Below, piece after piece: positions 48,676 to 57,530 of a DNA stretch of 64,000 nucleotides. The notes beneath the pieces were generated by a model. That model had not been told where the DNA came from, did no database searches, and worked only from the letters and a program-made list of their open reading frames with translations. Position 1 is the stretch's first letter. Each line of letters starts with the position of its first letter. The position numbers and the translations under genes are program-made. The DNA is from Chloroflexota bacterium (lineage in GTDB: Bacteria > Chloroflexota > Dehalococcoidia > Lucifugimonadales > UBA3495): the NCBI GenBank assembly GCA_028873965.1, contig JAPPMU010000049.1:104972-168971 (forward strand). The letters are read 5' to 3'.

Positions 48676-49902
48676 CTACCGCAGCCCCCGGAAGAACTCG
48701 CGCATGTCGTTCACCAGCTCGACCGGCTTCTCCAGGGCGGCGAAGTGGCCGCCGCTGTCCATCTCGGTCCAGCGCTGGACGTTGTAGGTACGCTCCGCCC
48801 ACGATCGCGGCGGCGTGGACAGCTCCTTGGGAAACACGGCGATGGCGCAGGGGACGCCGATCTGGTCATCGGGGCCGAAGTACCACGGCGTGCGGCTGTT
48901 CTCGTAGTACAGCCGGGTGCTGGAATTGATGGTCTGGGTGACCCAGTAGATCATCACGGTGGTCAGCAGGTCGTCCTTGGTATAGACGCTCTCCACGTCG
49001 CCGTTGCAGTCGCTCCAGGTGCGGTACTTCTCGACGATCCAGGCGCAGAGGCCGACCGGGGAGTCGTTGAGCCCGTAGGCCAGGGTCTGGGGCTTGGTGC
49101 CCTGGATGTGCGCGTAACCGCCCTCGGCCGCCTGCCAGGAAACACGCTGGTCAATCATGCCCAGCTCTTCGTCGGACAGGGTGGCGGCGAAGTCGCGGCG
49201 GTAGCCGCCCTGGGGCGTGCCGATGACCTGCTCCAGCCGCTCCCGCGTGCTCAGGCCTTCAAGGCTGGCGCCCTGGTAGGGTATGGCCTGGGTGACGGAG
49301 GTGGTGTGGATGCCCAGCACGTGGTTGGCGTGGTGATAACCAAGGCGGGCGGTCACGCCGGCGCCCCAGTCGCCTCCCTGGGCGGCGTAGCTCTGGTAGC
49401 CCAGCTCGTCGGCCATGAGGATGTCCCACAGCTCGGCGATGCGGCGGGTGTTGACGCCGCGATCTCGGGTCTGGGCGCTGAAGCCGTAGCCGGGCATGGA
49501 GGGAACGACCACGTCGAAGGAGTCGGCCGGGTCTCCACCGTGACTGGCCGGGTCGGTGAGCATGGGGATGATCTTGTGCATCTCGTAGATGGAGCCGGGC
49601 CAGCCGTGGGTGACGATGATGGGCATGGGATTGGGGCCCTTGCCCTTCTCGTGGATGAAGTGGATGCCCTGGCCTTCGATGGTGGTGTAGAAGTTGGCGA
49701 AGGAATTCAGGCCGGCTTCGGCCTTGCGCCAGTCGAAGCCGTCCTGCCAGTAGGCCACCAGCTCCTTGATATAGTCGAGGTTGGAGCCATAATCCCACTC
49801 GGCGCCGGGGATCTCGTCGGGCCAGCGCACGTGGTTCAGCCGGTGCCTGAGGTCTTCCAGCACGTCGTTGGACACGTTGATGGTGTAGGGCTGTACCGCC
49901 AT
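48676..49902 (-). CDS. EHN-family epoxide hydrolase
   Basis: 408 residues. The N-terminal EHN domain (NVSNDVLEDLRHRLNHVRWP) leads into an alpha/beta-hydrolase: oxyanion HGWPGS, nucleophile in QGGDWGAGV, lid with Tyr, and catalytic His in DSGGHFAALEKP. Epoxide hydrolases open epoxides with water; members of this group are abundant in organic-matter-degrading marine bacteria. Start at ATG after a GGAGG-type site. No clear operon partner. Confidence 0.93.
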   Translation of the reverse strand: MAVQPYTINVSNDVLEDLRHRLNHVRWPDEIPGAEWDYGSNLDYIKELVAYWQDGFDWRKAEAGLNSFANFYTTIEGQGIHFIHEKGKGPNPMPIIVTHGWPGSIYEMHKIIPMLTDPASHGGDPADSFDVVVPSMPGYGFSAQTRDRGVNTRRIAELWDILMADELGYQSYAAQGGDWGAGVTARLGYHHANHVLGIHTTSVTQAIPYQGASLEGLSTRERLEQVIGTPQGGYRRDFAATLSDEELGMIDQRVSWQAAEGGYAHIQGTKPQTLAYGLNDSPVGLCAWIVEKYRTWSDCNGDVESVYTKDDLLTTVMIYWVTQTINSSTRLYYENSRTPWYFGPDDQIGVPCAIAVFPKELSTPPRSWAERTYNVQRWTEMDSGGHFAALEKPVELVNDMREFFRGLR

Positions 49903-50060
49903 GGTTAAACCTCCGAGGAGCATGTTGTTGTCAAAGGTATGAGAGCAATCCGCTCAAGGCGGGTGCTGCCGGCAGTTTAGCATAGGGGTGTACAGACAGG
50001 CCGGCCACGTTTGTCGGCCGGTTTTGCCAAGTGGTAAGATGGGGTTGGAGAGTAGGCGAA

Positions 50061-50426
50061 ATGTCAACCCCCGACGTGCAGCGCGACTCGATTGAAGCCG
50101 GCGGTTTTCCGACGGAGGCCCAAGTGCCGGCCAACTCAGCGGAGCAAGCCGGTGTCGGTGTATCGGCAGCGGCTCGCCCGCACAGATCATTCAGTTGGCT
50201 GGACTACGCCTTCTACGTCATCGGGGGAGTCGTAGGAATCGGCTTTCTGGTGGTGCTATTTGGAGCGTACTTGGTTCCGAACCTTGTCGTCATTCTGGTC
50301 GGAACAATCATTGTCATCGTGGGCGTGGTTGCCTGGATACTCGCGGCCCTGCTGATGATAGCGATAATGCTCAAAAGCCTTTTCAGCCGCGGCGGAAAAA
50401 CCATCGAACCACACCAACCACAATGA
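50061..50426 (+). CDS. Small two-helix membrane protein
   Basis: 121 residues: a soluble N-terminal tail of about 45, then helices FYVIGGVVGIGFLVVLFGAY and LVVILVGTIIVIVGVVAWIL, AALLMIAIM. Converges with and overlaps the next membrane gene by 44 bases. No family recognised. Confidence 0.55.
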   Translation: MSTPDVQRDSIEAGGFPTEAQVPANSAEQAGVGVSAAARPHRSFSWLDYAFYVIGGVVGIGFLVVLFGAYLVPNLVVILVGTIIVIVGVVAWILAALLMIAIMLKSLFSRGGKTIEPHQPQ

Positions 50427-50673
50427 AGACGATACAAACCCCGACACCCGCCAAGCCTACCATCAAAAGAACATTGAAAACGGTAACCACGTGAGGCGTA
50501 AGTGGGTTTTCAGCCCATTGCTCATTTTGCAGAACCTGCGGAAGCGAGCGGCTGATCATTTCAAGAACCGCACATATCACCAGCGCCGCCACAATTGACG
50601 GACTCACACGCTCCCGCAGATTGCGCCCACTGGCAAGGAGCCACTTAATTAGACTAGATTCCATCTCCGACAT
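50383..50673 (-). CDS. Small two-helix membrane protein
   Basis: 96 residues with helices VSPSIVAALVICAVLEMISR and VTVFNVLLMVGLAGVGVCIV, FIVVGVV, and a final WFFRRG. Upstream is hemW on the same strand. Function unknown; the overlap with the opposite-strand gene suggests one of the two annotations is short. Confidence 0.5.
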   Translation of the reverse strand: MSEMESSLIKWLLASGRNLRERVSPSIVAALVICAVLEMISRSLPQVLQNEQWAENPLTPHVVTVFNVLLMVGLAGVGVCIVFIVVGVVRWFFRRG

Positions 50674-50679
50674 GGCAGG

Positions 50680-51963
50680 CTATTCTAGCAAGAACCGCGT
50701 GAACACCTGGTTGGCCACCAGGTACGCCTCCTCCGCCAGCCGCAGCCGGCCATCCGGTTCCCACACCAGCAGCCCGTCCGCGGTTAGCTCTGCCAGTTCC
50801 GTTTCGTAGCGAGCCAGCAAGTCGATGCCGGTGCGTGCCGACGCGGCGGCAACGTCCATGCCGTCCAGCAGGCGCAGGCCCAGGAACATGGTCTCTGCGG
50901 CGGTGGTCGCCTCGTCGGATACCTCCGAGCCGTCAACGGTTGGGGCGGCCTCGATCCGGTCCGCCGTCACCGCCGGCCACTCGCCAACTAGCGCCGCATC
51001 TTCTGCCCACTCCCGGGCCAGCCGCGCGTACTCGCGGGGCGAGCGCACGGTCCAGAACCGGCAGGCGGAGCCGGTGTTGTTATCCTCCAGGGACGAGGGG
51101 ACACGCAGGGACGAGTGGGCGCCCGGGCCGACGCCCACCCACTGCAGGTTCCGCCAGTAGGCCAGGTTGTGCTCCGACTCACGCCCGGGCCGCGTCCAGT
51201 TGCTGATCTCGTAGTGGTGGTATCCGGCGGCGACCAGGACAGCACGGGCGTGATCGTACATGTCGGCGGCCAGGTCGGTATCCGGTTCGGGCAAGCGGCC
51301 CTGCTGAACCCAGCGGCGCAGGGGAGTGCCTTCCTCCAGCGTCAACGAGTAGAGGGACAGGTGCTCCGGAGCCAGCGCGACGACCCGCGCCACGGTTTCC
51401 CGCCACTGGTCCAGCGACTGGTGCGGTAAACCGTACATCAGGTCCAGGCTCACGTTGTCGAAGCCGGCGTGACGGCAGCGCTCCAACGCCTGCGCGGCCT
51501 CGTCGGCGTCGTGGCGCCGGCCCAGCATGGCCAGCAGGCCGTTGTCCATGCTCTGCACGCCGATGCTGACCCGGTTGACGCCGGCGGCGCGGAGTTCGGC
51601 GCACTTCCCGGGAGACAGGTCGTTGGGGTTGCACTCCGCCGTGATTTCGGCGTCGGCGCGGACCCTATAGTTGCGGGCTACGGCGTCCAGAATGCGGGCC
51701 ACGTCGCCGTCGGGCAGGTAGGATGGCGTGCCGCCGCCCAGGAAAATAGTGTTGACGGTCGGCCGGCCCAGGACCACTGACCAGGCCGTGATCTCCTGGA
51801 TGACAGCGGTCAGAAAATCATCGAACTGGGACTCGATGCCCTGGTAGGTATTGAAATCGCAGTACGGGCATTTGCTCAGGCAAAAGGGTACGTGAATGTA
51901 CAGCGAGATGCCTTCGTCCAGCGCGGAACCGATACGGTCTTGAAATTGTGGCGACTGAGACAT
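50680..51963 (-). CDS. hemW: HemW-like radical SAM protein
   Basis: 427 residues. The radical SAM cluster ligands are C28, C32 and C35 in VPFCLSKCPYCDFNTY. The SAM-binding GGGTPS follows, then the HemW C-terminal domain (GLRLLDGMDVAAASARTGID). HemW was long annotated as anaerobic coproporphyrinogen III oxidase but binds heme and is a heme chaperone in tested cases; the shorter form without an extra N-terminal cysteine set fits HemW rather than HemN. Start by the ATG at 51963. Confidence 0.88.
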   Translation of the reverse strand: MSQSPQFQDRIGSALDEGISLYIHVPFCLSKCPYCDFNTYQGIESQFDDFLTAVIQEITAWSVVLGRPTVNTIFLGGGTPSYLPDGDVARILDAVARNYRVRADAEITAECNPNDLSPGKCAELRAAGVNRVSIGVQSMDNGLLAMLGRRHDADEAAQALERCRHAGFDNVSLDLMYGLPHQSLDQWRETVARVVALAPEHLSLYSLTLEEGTPLRRWVQQGRLPEPDTDLAADMYDHARAVLVAAGYHHYEISNWTRPGRESEHNLAYWRNLQWVGVGPGAHSSLRVPSSLEDNNTGSACRFWTVRSPREYARLAREWAEDAALVGEWPAVTADRIEAAPTVDGSEVSDEATTAAETMFLGLRLLDGMDVAAASARTGIDLLARYETELAELTADGLLVWEPDGRLRLAEEAYLVANQVFTRFLLE

Positions 51964-52060
51964 AGCGCATCCTGAACGGCGGGGAGGTCTGACCAAAACG
52001 TAGGGGCGAATGATCATTCGCCCCTACACTGGAGTCAATATCGCCGGACCCTGGGGATGA

Positions 52061-52444
52061 TCAACTGCCGCGCTGATCCTCGTCGTCGGTGGGGCGGGCC
52101 TCGCCGTCCACCACACTGTCGGGGTCGCGGTCTTCAGGCCGGGGAGGCGGCGGTTCGCCCATGTGCTCGCGGACGACGGCGCGAGGGCACAAGTTCCAGA
52201 AGAGCCAGACCGCCAGCCCCAGGATGATGATGTCGTCGTACCGGCCCAGGCCGTAGGGGATACGGTCGCGCACCAGGTCAACGGGGAAGATGGCGTAGAT
52301 CACCGCCAACGGGATCAGCAGCTTGATCAGCACATTGACGCGCGAATCGCGATGCAGGCGCCATAGCGCGCGCACGAACTTGACGATGCGCGGCCCCAGC
52401 TGGGGGCCGAACATGAGCAGGATGGGCCAGAGGAATCGGAACAT
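52061..52444 (-). CDS. DUF1232 (YkvA-like) membrane protein
   Basis: 127 residues. VKFVRALWRLHRDSRVNVLI, KLLIPLAVIYAIFPVDLVRD, then PYGLGRYDDIIILGLAVWLF form the DUF1232 membrane domain (AIYLLSPIDLIPD-type turn, here AIFPVDLVRD). The acidic C-terminal tail (PEDRDPDSVVDGEARPTDDE) is disordered. Function of the family unknown. The ATG gives MFRFLWPILL; the upstream portion of the frame lies in repeat DNA. Confidence 0.8.
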   Translation of the reverse strand: MFRFLWPILLMFGPQLGPRIVKFVRALWRLHRDSRVNVLIKLLIPLAVIYAIFPVDLVRDRIPYGLGRYDDIIILGLAVWLFWNLCPRAVVREHMGEPPPPRPEDRDPDSVVDGEARPTDDEDQRGS

Positions 52445-52530
52445 AACAACGTTGCCTAGACAGTACCATCCTAGCACAACGTAGGCTACCGCTGGCGTTT
52501 GCTCACGCGTATCCAGTTCGCGGCGGGGAA

Positions 52531-52650
52531 ACGTCATAATCAGGGTTTTCAAGATTTAGGGATTATCGGGATTGGAACCCATCTTTGACGGAGATCTCCC
52601 CAATCCTGTCAAATCATAAAATCCCGTAAATCCTGTTTCTGACGATTCAC
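52531..52650. repeat. Family A palindromic repeat (reverse orientation)
   Basis: ACGTCATAATCAGGGTTTTC on the left and AAATCCTGTTTCTGACGATT on the right; the interior CCAATCCTGTCAAATCATAA is the reverse complement of the copies at 18790 and 27450. GCGTATCCAGTTCGCGGCGG before the left arm is the outer arm. Confidence 0.88.
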
Positions 52651-52701
52651 GAAAGTGGGTGGTTCAGATCCTGCTCTCCCTGCAAACCGGCATATTTGGA
52701 T

Positions 52702-53100
52702 CTACAAATTGCGTACGTTGGGCAGGTTTCCCATCCGGCGGTCCAGCCCAAGGGTTTCCAGCCCGGCGCGTGAATAATCGTCGGCGATGAGCCTGTCGAA
52801 AAGCCCCGGTCCCTCGCGCGTTTGGAGCGCCTGGATCACGACCAGGCCGTTCAGCGGCGCAACCAACCCGCTGGTCAGCACGTCTATGAGTACCGCACGA
52901 GCATCGGAGTCGGATACTCCGTAGTGATGCTGAATGGTGATGTAGGCTTCCCCAATCACCTGATTCGAAGCAAAGATTTCGCGCCCTTGGTCCTCTACTA
53001 GGGCACGAAGCGCTTCCACGCAGTGTTGGAAGTCCCTGGCGGGTTCCCCGACCGCCAGTCTCACCAGCACCGAGGTGTCAATCCCGAAGCGAGGTGTCAT
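52702..53100 (-). CDS. vapC: VapC-like PIN-domain toxin
   Basis: 132 residues. PIN acidic residues: D in GIDTSVLVRLAVG (about 8), E in QVIGEAYITIQHHYG (about 51), D in LFDRLIADDYSRAG (about 107-110). The start lies inside the antitoxin's last codons (23-base overlap). Probably intact. Confidence 0.87.
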   Translation of the reverse strand: MTPRFGIDTSVLVRLAVGEPARDFQHCVEALRALVEDQGREIFASNQVIGEAYITIQHHYGVSDSDARAVLIDVLTSGLVAPLNGLVVIQALQTREGPGLFDRLIADDYSRAGLETLGLDRRMGNLPNVRNL

Positions 53101-53320
53101 AAGGCTGATCGCGGAACTTCCGAATGTCGAACGGTGGGGTGCCTGGCGCAATCTTATCCCGCAGTGTTCCCAACCGCGAGTAATCGATGCGCTTGGGACG
53201 CAGAAGAAAACCATCCGGACCTTCGATCAGTTCCAAATGGTCTCCGGGCCTCACGCCCATGGCCTCAAGGACACGGGCCGGGAACGTAACCTGGCGCTTC
53301 GAGGTAACCTTGACAATCAT
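53078..53320 (-). CDS. vapB: AbrB/MazE-type antitoxin
   Basis: 80 residues. MIVKVTSKRQVTFPARVLEA, then MGVRPGDHLELIE, is the SpoVT-AbrB swapped-hairpin DNA-binding fold; the C-terminal tail LRDKIAPGTPPFDIRKFRDQ would wrap the toxin. The fold suggests self-regulation of the operon. Confidence 0.88.
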   Translation of the reverse strand: MIVKVTSKRQVTFPARVLEAMGVRPGDHLELIEGPDGFLLRPKRIDYSRLGTLRDKIAPGTPPFDIRKFRDQPYDTSLRD

Positions 53321-53460
53321 GACATCTCCTTACCGACATGCTAGTCATCGTAAGGAATGGCGTCAACAAGTCTGCCGGATCGCGCATGAAAGCCAACCCG
53401 GTTGACACCGCCGGCCCCCGCCCTAGAATGGCGCCTACCCGCTAATCCTGGAGGCTCATC

Positions 53461-54765
53461 GTGCCCGACAACTATTCGGAAGAGGAACTGCTGGAACTGG
53501 CGCGGAAGTACAGCTTCCGCAGCCGCATGGACCGCAGCGGCGTCACCGGTCCCATCTTCGTCTGGGGGCGCGGCTCCGTGGTGCGCGACGCCAACGGCAA
53601 GGAGTACCTGGATTTCAACTCCGGCCAGATGTGCGCCGCGCTGGGGCACAACCACCCGCGCATCGTGCAGGCGTTGCAGGAAAGCGCCGAGACGCTGATC
53701 CACAGCCACATGACCATCCTCAACGACCGGGAGATCATCCTGGCCAGTCGCCTGGCTGAGATCACGCCGGAGGGCATGAACCGCAGCATGTTCCTGGGCT
53801 CCGGCAGCGACTCCAACGAGGCCGCCATGGCCATCGCCAAACGCTACACCGGCGGCTACGAGGTGGCCAGCCCGGTGGTCAGCTTCCACGGCATGAGCGA
53901 CGCGGCACGGGCCGTCACCTTCTCCGGCTGGCGGCAGGGGTACGGCCCCTACGCGCCGGGCAACTACCCCATCATCGCGCCGTATCGCTACCGCTGCCAA
54001 TTTTGCAAGGACCGGGGCGCGTGCGACTACACCTGCCTGGACACCAGCTTCGAGCTGTTGGACGCCCAGGCCGACGGGCGCATGGCCGCCGTCATCACCG
54101 AGCCGCTGTTCAGCGCCGGCGGCGTCATCGAGCCTCCGCCCGGCTGGCTCCAGGAGCTGAAATTGCGCTGCGAGCGGCGGGGGATGCTGCTGATCCTGGA
54201 CGAGGCGCAGACCGGCCTGGCCAAGCTGGGAACCATGTGGGCGTCGGAGCAGGAGGGGGTGGTGCCGGACATCTTCACCATCTCGAAGCACTTCGGCGGC
54301 GGCATCGCCATCAGCGCAACCATCACCACCGATGAGATCGAGGAGCAGGCCGTCGAAACCGGACTGGTGGTGGCCCACTCCCACTCCAACGACCCGCTGA
54401 CCTGCAACGCCGCCATCGCCAGCCTGGACATCATCCTGGAGGAGAACCTGGTGGACGTGGCCGACCGCATCGGCCGGTACTGGCGGGGTCACCTGCTGCG
54501 GCTGCAGGAGCGGCACGAGCTCATCGGCGACGTGCGCGGCCGGGGTCTGCTCCAGGGCATCGAGTTCGTAACCGACCGGGAGACCCGGGAGCCGGCCTAC
54601 GAGCAGGGCCAGCGCATCGGCCGGATGCTGCTGGACAACGGCCTGATCGTGAGCATCCGGCGGCGCGGATCGGTGCTGCGCTTCGTGCCGCCCTTCACGA
54701 CGACGGAGGCCCAGATGGACCTGGCGGCGGAGATTTTGGACGCGGCGATTGGGGCGGTGGCGTAG
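53461..54765 (+). CDS. Class III aminotransferase with cysteine-rich insert
   Basis: 434 residues from GTG. Class III motifs: GRGSVVRDANGKEYLDFNSG, FLGSGSDSNEAAMAIAKRYT, LLILDEAQTGLAKLG, and the Schiff-base Lys in FTISKHFGGGIAISATI. The insert YRYRCQFCKDRGACDYTCLD carries four Cys in a small cluster. The sequence falls near dialkylglycine decarboxylase-type and (R)-aminotransferase proteins, so a decarboxylating or amine-metabolising reaction is possible; substrate is not certain. Confidence 0.8.
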   Translation: MPDNYSEEELLELARKYSFRSRMDRSGVTGPIFVWGRGSVVRDANGKEYLDFNSGQMCAALGHNHPRIVQALQESAETLIHSHMTILNDREIILASRLAEITPEGMNRSMFLGSGSDSNEAAMAIAKRYTGGYEVASPVVSFHGMSDAARAVTFSGWRQGYGPYAPGNYPIIAPYRYRCQFCKDRGACDYTCLDTSFELLDAQADGRMAAVITEPLFSAGGVIEPPPGWLQELKLRCERRGMLLILDEAQTGLAKLGTMWASEQEGVVPDIFTISKHFGGGIAISATITTDEIEEQAVETGLVVAHSHSNDPLTCNAAIASLDIILEENLVDVADRIGRYWRGHLLRLQERHELIGDVRGRGLLQGIEFVTDRETREPAYEQGQRIGRMLLDNGLIVSIRRRGSVLRFVPPFTTTEAQMDLAAEILDAAIGAVA

Positions 54766-54889
54766 GGCCTGACGCCTGCCCGCTTGGGGACAGCGAACGC
54801 CACATACAGGATTTATCTGTCTTCCCGAACCTCCCAGAATGATAAAATCGCCGACATAACAGCACGACTTTGAAGTAAAGGAGGGCTGC

Positions 54890-55207
54890 ATGAGCGAGGC
54901 GAAGGCTTCTGCGCACACGCAACGGGAGAAGCCCACCACGCCACCGAACCGCCCGAAAGAAGAGACGGCTCGCTTGGGCGACGAGATATACGAGCGGGAC
55001 ATCCGAGGCCAAGTCGAATCCGACCACCACGGAGAAGTCGTCGCCATAGACGTGGAAACCGGAAACTGGGCCATTGGAGACAACGTGATTGCCGCGACAG
55101 ATCGCCTGTGGGAGCGGCACCCTGACGCTTATGACATTTGGTGCCTTAGAGTCGGGCATCGGACGTTGCATCACTTTGGAGGGCGTCCTCTGCGGAGCGC
55201 CCAGTGA
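54890..55207 (+). CDS. Small conserved partner of aspartic protease (cassette 5)
   Basis: 105 residues. ARLGDEIYERDIRGQVESDH, HGEVVAIDVETGNWAIGDNV, then DRLWERHPDAYDIWCLRVGH RTLHHFGG: the long form of the Y(E).IR and D..TG(D/N)(Y/W).IG family, whose C-terminal WCLRVGHR block is absent from cassettes 1-3. AAAGGAGGGC before the ATG. Overlaps the protease start by four bases (GTGA). A -10-like TGATAAAAT is about 50 bases upstream. Confidence 0.82.
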   Translation: MSEAKASAHTQREKPTTPPNRPKEETARLGDEIYERDIRGQVESDHHGEVVAIDVETGNWAIGDNVIAATDRLWERHPDAYDIWCLRVGHRTLHHFGGRPLRSAQ

Positions 55208-55575
55208 TAGAGGGCATGGTGAACGATGCCTATGAGCCGGTAGTTACCCTTGCCTTGCAAGGCCCGGCGGGGCAGACCAGGGAAATCGAAGCCGTGATAG
55301 ATACCGGCTTTTCTGGATTCCTGACCGTGACTCCGGCCTTGGCAGCAGAGTTGGGAATGCACTACCGAGGCCGAGGTTGGGCAACCCTGGCCGACGGCAG
55401 CGAGGTAACCTTCAACGTTTACGCTGTCACCGTGCTCTGGGACGGCCATCCGAGATACATTGAGGCAGATGCTGCTGACACCACTCCCCTTGTCGGTATG
55501 CAATTGCTTGACCGCCACAGCTTGTACCTGGAAATCGAGGACGGCGGTCGCGTTGTCATCCAAGCCAGGGAATAG
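55204..55575 (+). CDS. Clan AA aspartic protease (cassette 5)
   Basis: 123 residues. EAVIDTGFSGFLTVTPALAA holds the catalytic Asp and DTGFS, the variant typical of cyanobacterial and Chloroflexota proteases; TTPLVGMQLLDRHSLYLEIE is the second element. Lacks a signal peptide. It is the most distant of the five proteases along with cassette 4. Confidence 0.85.
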   Translation: MIEGMVNDAYEPVVTLALQGPAGQTREIEAVIDTGFSGFLTVTPALAAELGMHYRGRGWATLADGSEVTFNVYAVTVLWDGHPRYIEADAADTTPLVGMQLLDRHSLYLEIEDGGRVVIQARE

Positions 55576-55603
55576 CGGTTCATACCGGCAGGTCGTGTTG
55601 ACA

Positions 55604-56233
55604 TTACCGGTCCCACGCCCGCACCACGCCCGCGATGTGCGACGTGTCGTTGTAGAGGTGCATGACGCAGTTGTCGGGGTAGGTGTAGATGACGGTGAGG
55701 GAGCAGTTGTGCATGGCGAACTTCCAGTTGGCCTCCAGGGGCAGCTCCAGCAGGGAGACGATGCCGGCGCGGAGGCTGCCGCCGTGGCCGACGAGAAGCA
55801 CGTTCTCGTCCATGTGGTCGCGTTTGACCCGCTGCACGATGCGGGCCAGGCGGGCGCTGGTATCGCGGATGGTCTCGCCGTTGGGCGGCGCGAAGTCCAG
55901 GTTGTTCTCCAGTGACGGCTCGTAGAGCTCGGGGTAAGCCTCGCGGTACTCGGCCTCGGTGAGACCCTCGAAAACGCCCTTGCTGTACTCGCGTAACTCT
56001 TCCGTAAAGGTGATGGGGATATCCCTCTCGCCCATCGCGACCCGGGCGGTCTCGGCAGCGCGGGCCAGGTCGGAGGAGTAAGCGGCGTCGATGTGCACGG
56101 AGGCCAGGCGGCGGGACAGCATCTGCGCCTGCTCGCGTCCCCGGTCCGACAGGGGGACGTCGGTATGGCCCTGGATGCGGCCCTCGGCGTTCCACTCGGT
56201 TTCGCCGTGCCTGGTTATGTAGATGATACCCAT
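55604..56233 (-). CDS. cobC: Histidine phosphatase (alpha-ribazole phosphatase-like)
   Basis: 209 residues. IYITRHGETEWNAEGRIQGH carries the phosphohistidine RHGE; a second His is in LLVGHGGSLRAGIVSLLELP. Both catalytic His and the Arg are present. The family includes CobC, which removes phosphate from alpha-ribazole phosphate in cobalamin assembly; the CobD-like gene and cbiB downstream support that use, but a general phosphoglycerate-mutase-like role is not excluded. Confidence 0.72.
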   Translation of the reverse strand: MGIIYITRHGETEWNAEGRIQGHTDVPLSDRGREQAQMLSRRLASVHIDAAYSSDLARAAETARVAMGERDIPITFTEELREYSKGVFEGLTEAEYREAYPELYEPSLENNLDFAPPNGETIRDTSARLARIVQRVKRDHMDENVLLVGHGGSLRAGIVSLLELPLEANWKFAMHNCSLTVIYTYPDNCVMHLYNDTSHIAGVVRAWDR

Positions 56234-56269
56234 GTTGCTCCCTTATGGCTGCGAACGGCTACCCACTTT

Positions 56270-56362
56270 GTCATCGCGAGGAGAGAAACGACGTGGCGAT
56301 CTCGTTGTCGAAAAGGCATGTCCAGATACTGACGAGATTGCCACGCTGCGCTCGCAATGACA
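56270..56362. repeat. Family B palindromic repeat
   Basis: GTCATCGCGAGGAGAGAAAC, GACGTGGCGATCTCGTTGTC on the left, ACGAGATTGCCACGCTGCGC, TCGCAATGACA on the right. It separates the phosphatase from the CobD-like gene. Confidence 0.9.
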
Positions 56363-56380
56363 AACCGGTCGGGTGAGAGA

Positions 56381-57526
56381 TTATGGTTGAGGTGACTGAT
56401 TCCAAATGTCGGCGATGGCGTCGGCCAGCCGGATGCAGTCCGCCACGGGGCGCAGGCCGATGCGGATGCAGTCGGGCAAGCCGAAAGACGTGCAGTCGCG
56501 CACGAACAGGCCGCGCCGGGCCAGTCGGTCTCGCAAATCCGCGGCGTCGCCCACCTGCGCCAACACGAAGTTGGCCTCGGCGGGATAACAGCGGATGCCC
56601 AGGGCGGTCAGACGCTCCACCACGCAGTCGTGGGAGGCGACGACAGCCTGGCGCGCCCGCTCCAGGTACGCCTCGTCCGCGATGGCTACCAGTCCCGCCG
56701 CCTGCGCGAGGCCGTTGACGCTCCAGTCGGGTTGCAGGGCGGCCAGGCGGGCGATCACCGGCGCAGCGGCCACGGCGTAGCCCAACCGCAGGGCGGTCAG
56801 CGCGTAGTCCTTGGTCATGGAGCGCAGCGCGATCACCGAGCCGTGCTGGGCCGCCAATTCGATCACGTCGGCATCGGCGCGACGCTCGGACAGGTTGATG
56901 TACGCCTCGTCGACGACCAGCAGGCCGCCCGTGTTGGCGACGGCGTCGGCGATCTCGGCCAGTTGCTCCCGGCCCATCAGCACGCCCGTGGGGTTGTTGG
57001 GATTGCATACGAAGGTCAGGGCCGGCCGCTCAGCGTCGATGGCGGCGGTGATGACGGACGTGTCCCAGGCGAACCCCTCGCTGCATCGGATCGCGGTTAG
57101 GGCGACAACCGACCCGCCGGAGATGCGGACGGCGCCGTCGTACTCCCCGTAGGTGGGCGTGAGCAACAGCGCGCCGGGTGCGCAGCCCGCCGGCGGCGCG
57201 CCGATCCAGGCGCGGGTCAGCAAGTGGATGATCTCGGTGGAGCCGTTGCCGACGATGACGTTGGCGTCGGTTACACCCTCGCCAGCGTGATGCGCGGCGA
57301 TGGCCTCGGTCAGCGCCAGGCAGTGAGGATCGGGATACGCAGTGAGATCAACGGCGGCGATGGTCTCGGCGACGCCCTCCGGCGGGCCCAGGGGGCTGAC
57401 GCTGGCAGAGAAATCGAGGCAGTCCTCGAGGCGGAGGCCCAGCGCCCGCAGCTCGGCCTCCTTGATGCCGCCGTGAACGGGACGGGCGGGCGGGTTGGGG
57501 TTGTCTGTATCGCGCTGCATTTGCAT
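56381..57526 (-). CDS. cobD: CobD/HisC-type aminotransferase family protein
   Basis: 381 residues. Fold-type I enzyme: DFSASVSPLGPPEG at the start as in CobD, CNPNNPTGVLMGREQLAEIA, DEAYINLSE, and the PLP Lys in RSMTKDYALTALRLGYAVAA. CobD decarboxylates threonine phosphate to aminopropanol phosphate; the neighbours cobC and cbiB act on the same branch. The N-terminal SVSPLGPP pattern and the context favour CobD over histidinol-phosphate aminotransferase. Confidence 0.78.
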   Translation of the reverse strand: MQMQRDTDNPNPPARPVHGGIKEAELRALGLRLEDCLDFSASVSPLGPPEGVAETIAAVDLTAYPDPHCLALTEAIAAHHAGEGVTDANVIVGNGSTEIIHLLTRAWIGAPPAGCAPGALLLTPTYGEYDGAVRISGGSVVALTAIRCSEGFAWDTSVITAAIDAERPALTFVCNPNNPTGVLMGREQLAEIADAVANTGGLLVVDEAYINLSERRADADVIELAAQHGSVIALRSMTKDYALTALRLGYAVAAAPVIARLAALQPDWSVNGLAQAAGLVAIADEAYLERARQAVVASHDCVVERLTALGIRCYPAEANFVLAQVGDAADLRDRLARRGLFVRDCTSFGLPDCIRIGLRPVADCIRLADAIADIWNQSPQP

Positions 57527-57530
57527 CCGG

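Noticed and set aside
53341..55083. Open frame of 580 codons on the minus strand opposite the class III aminotransferase
   Set aside because: Shadow frame created by high GC; the opposite strand has full aminotransferase motifs.
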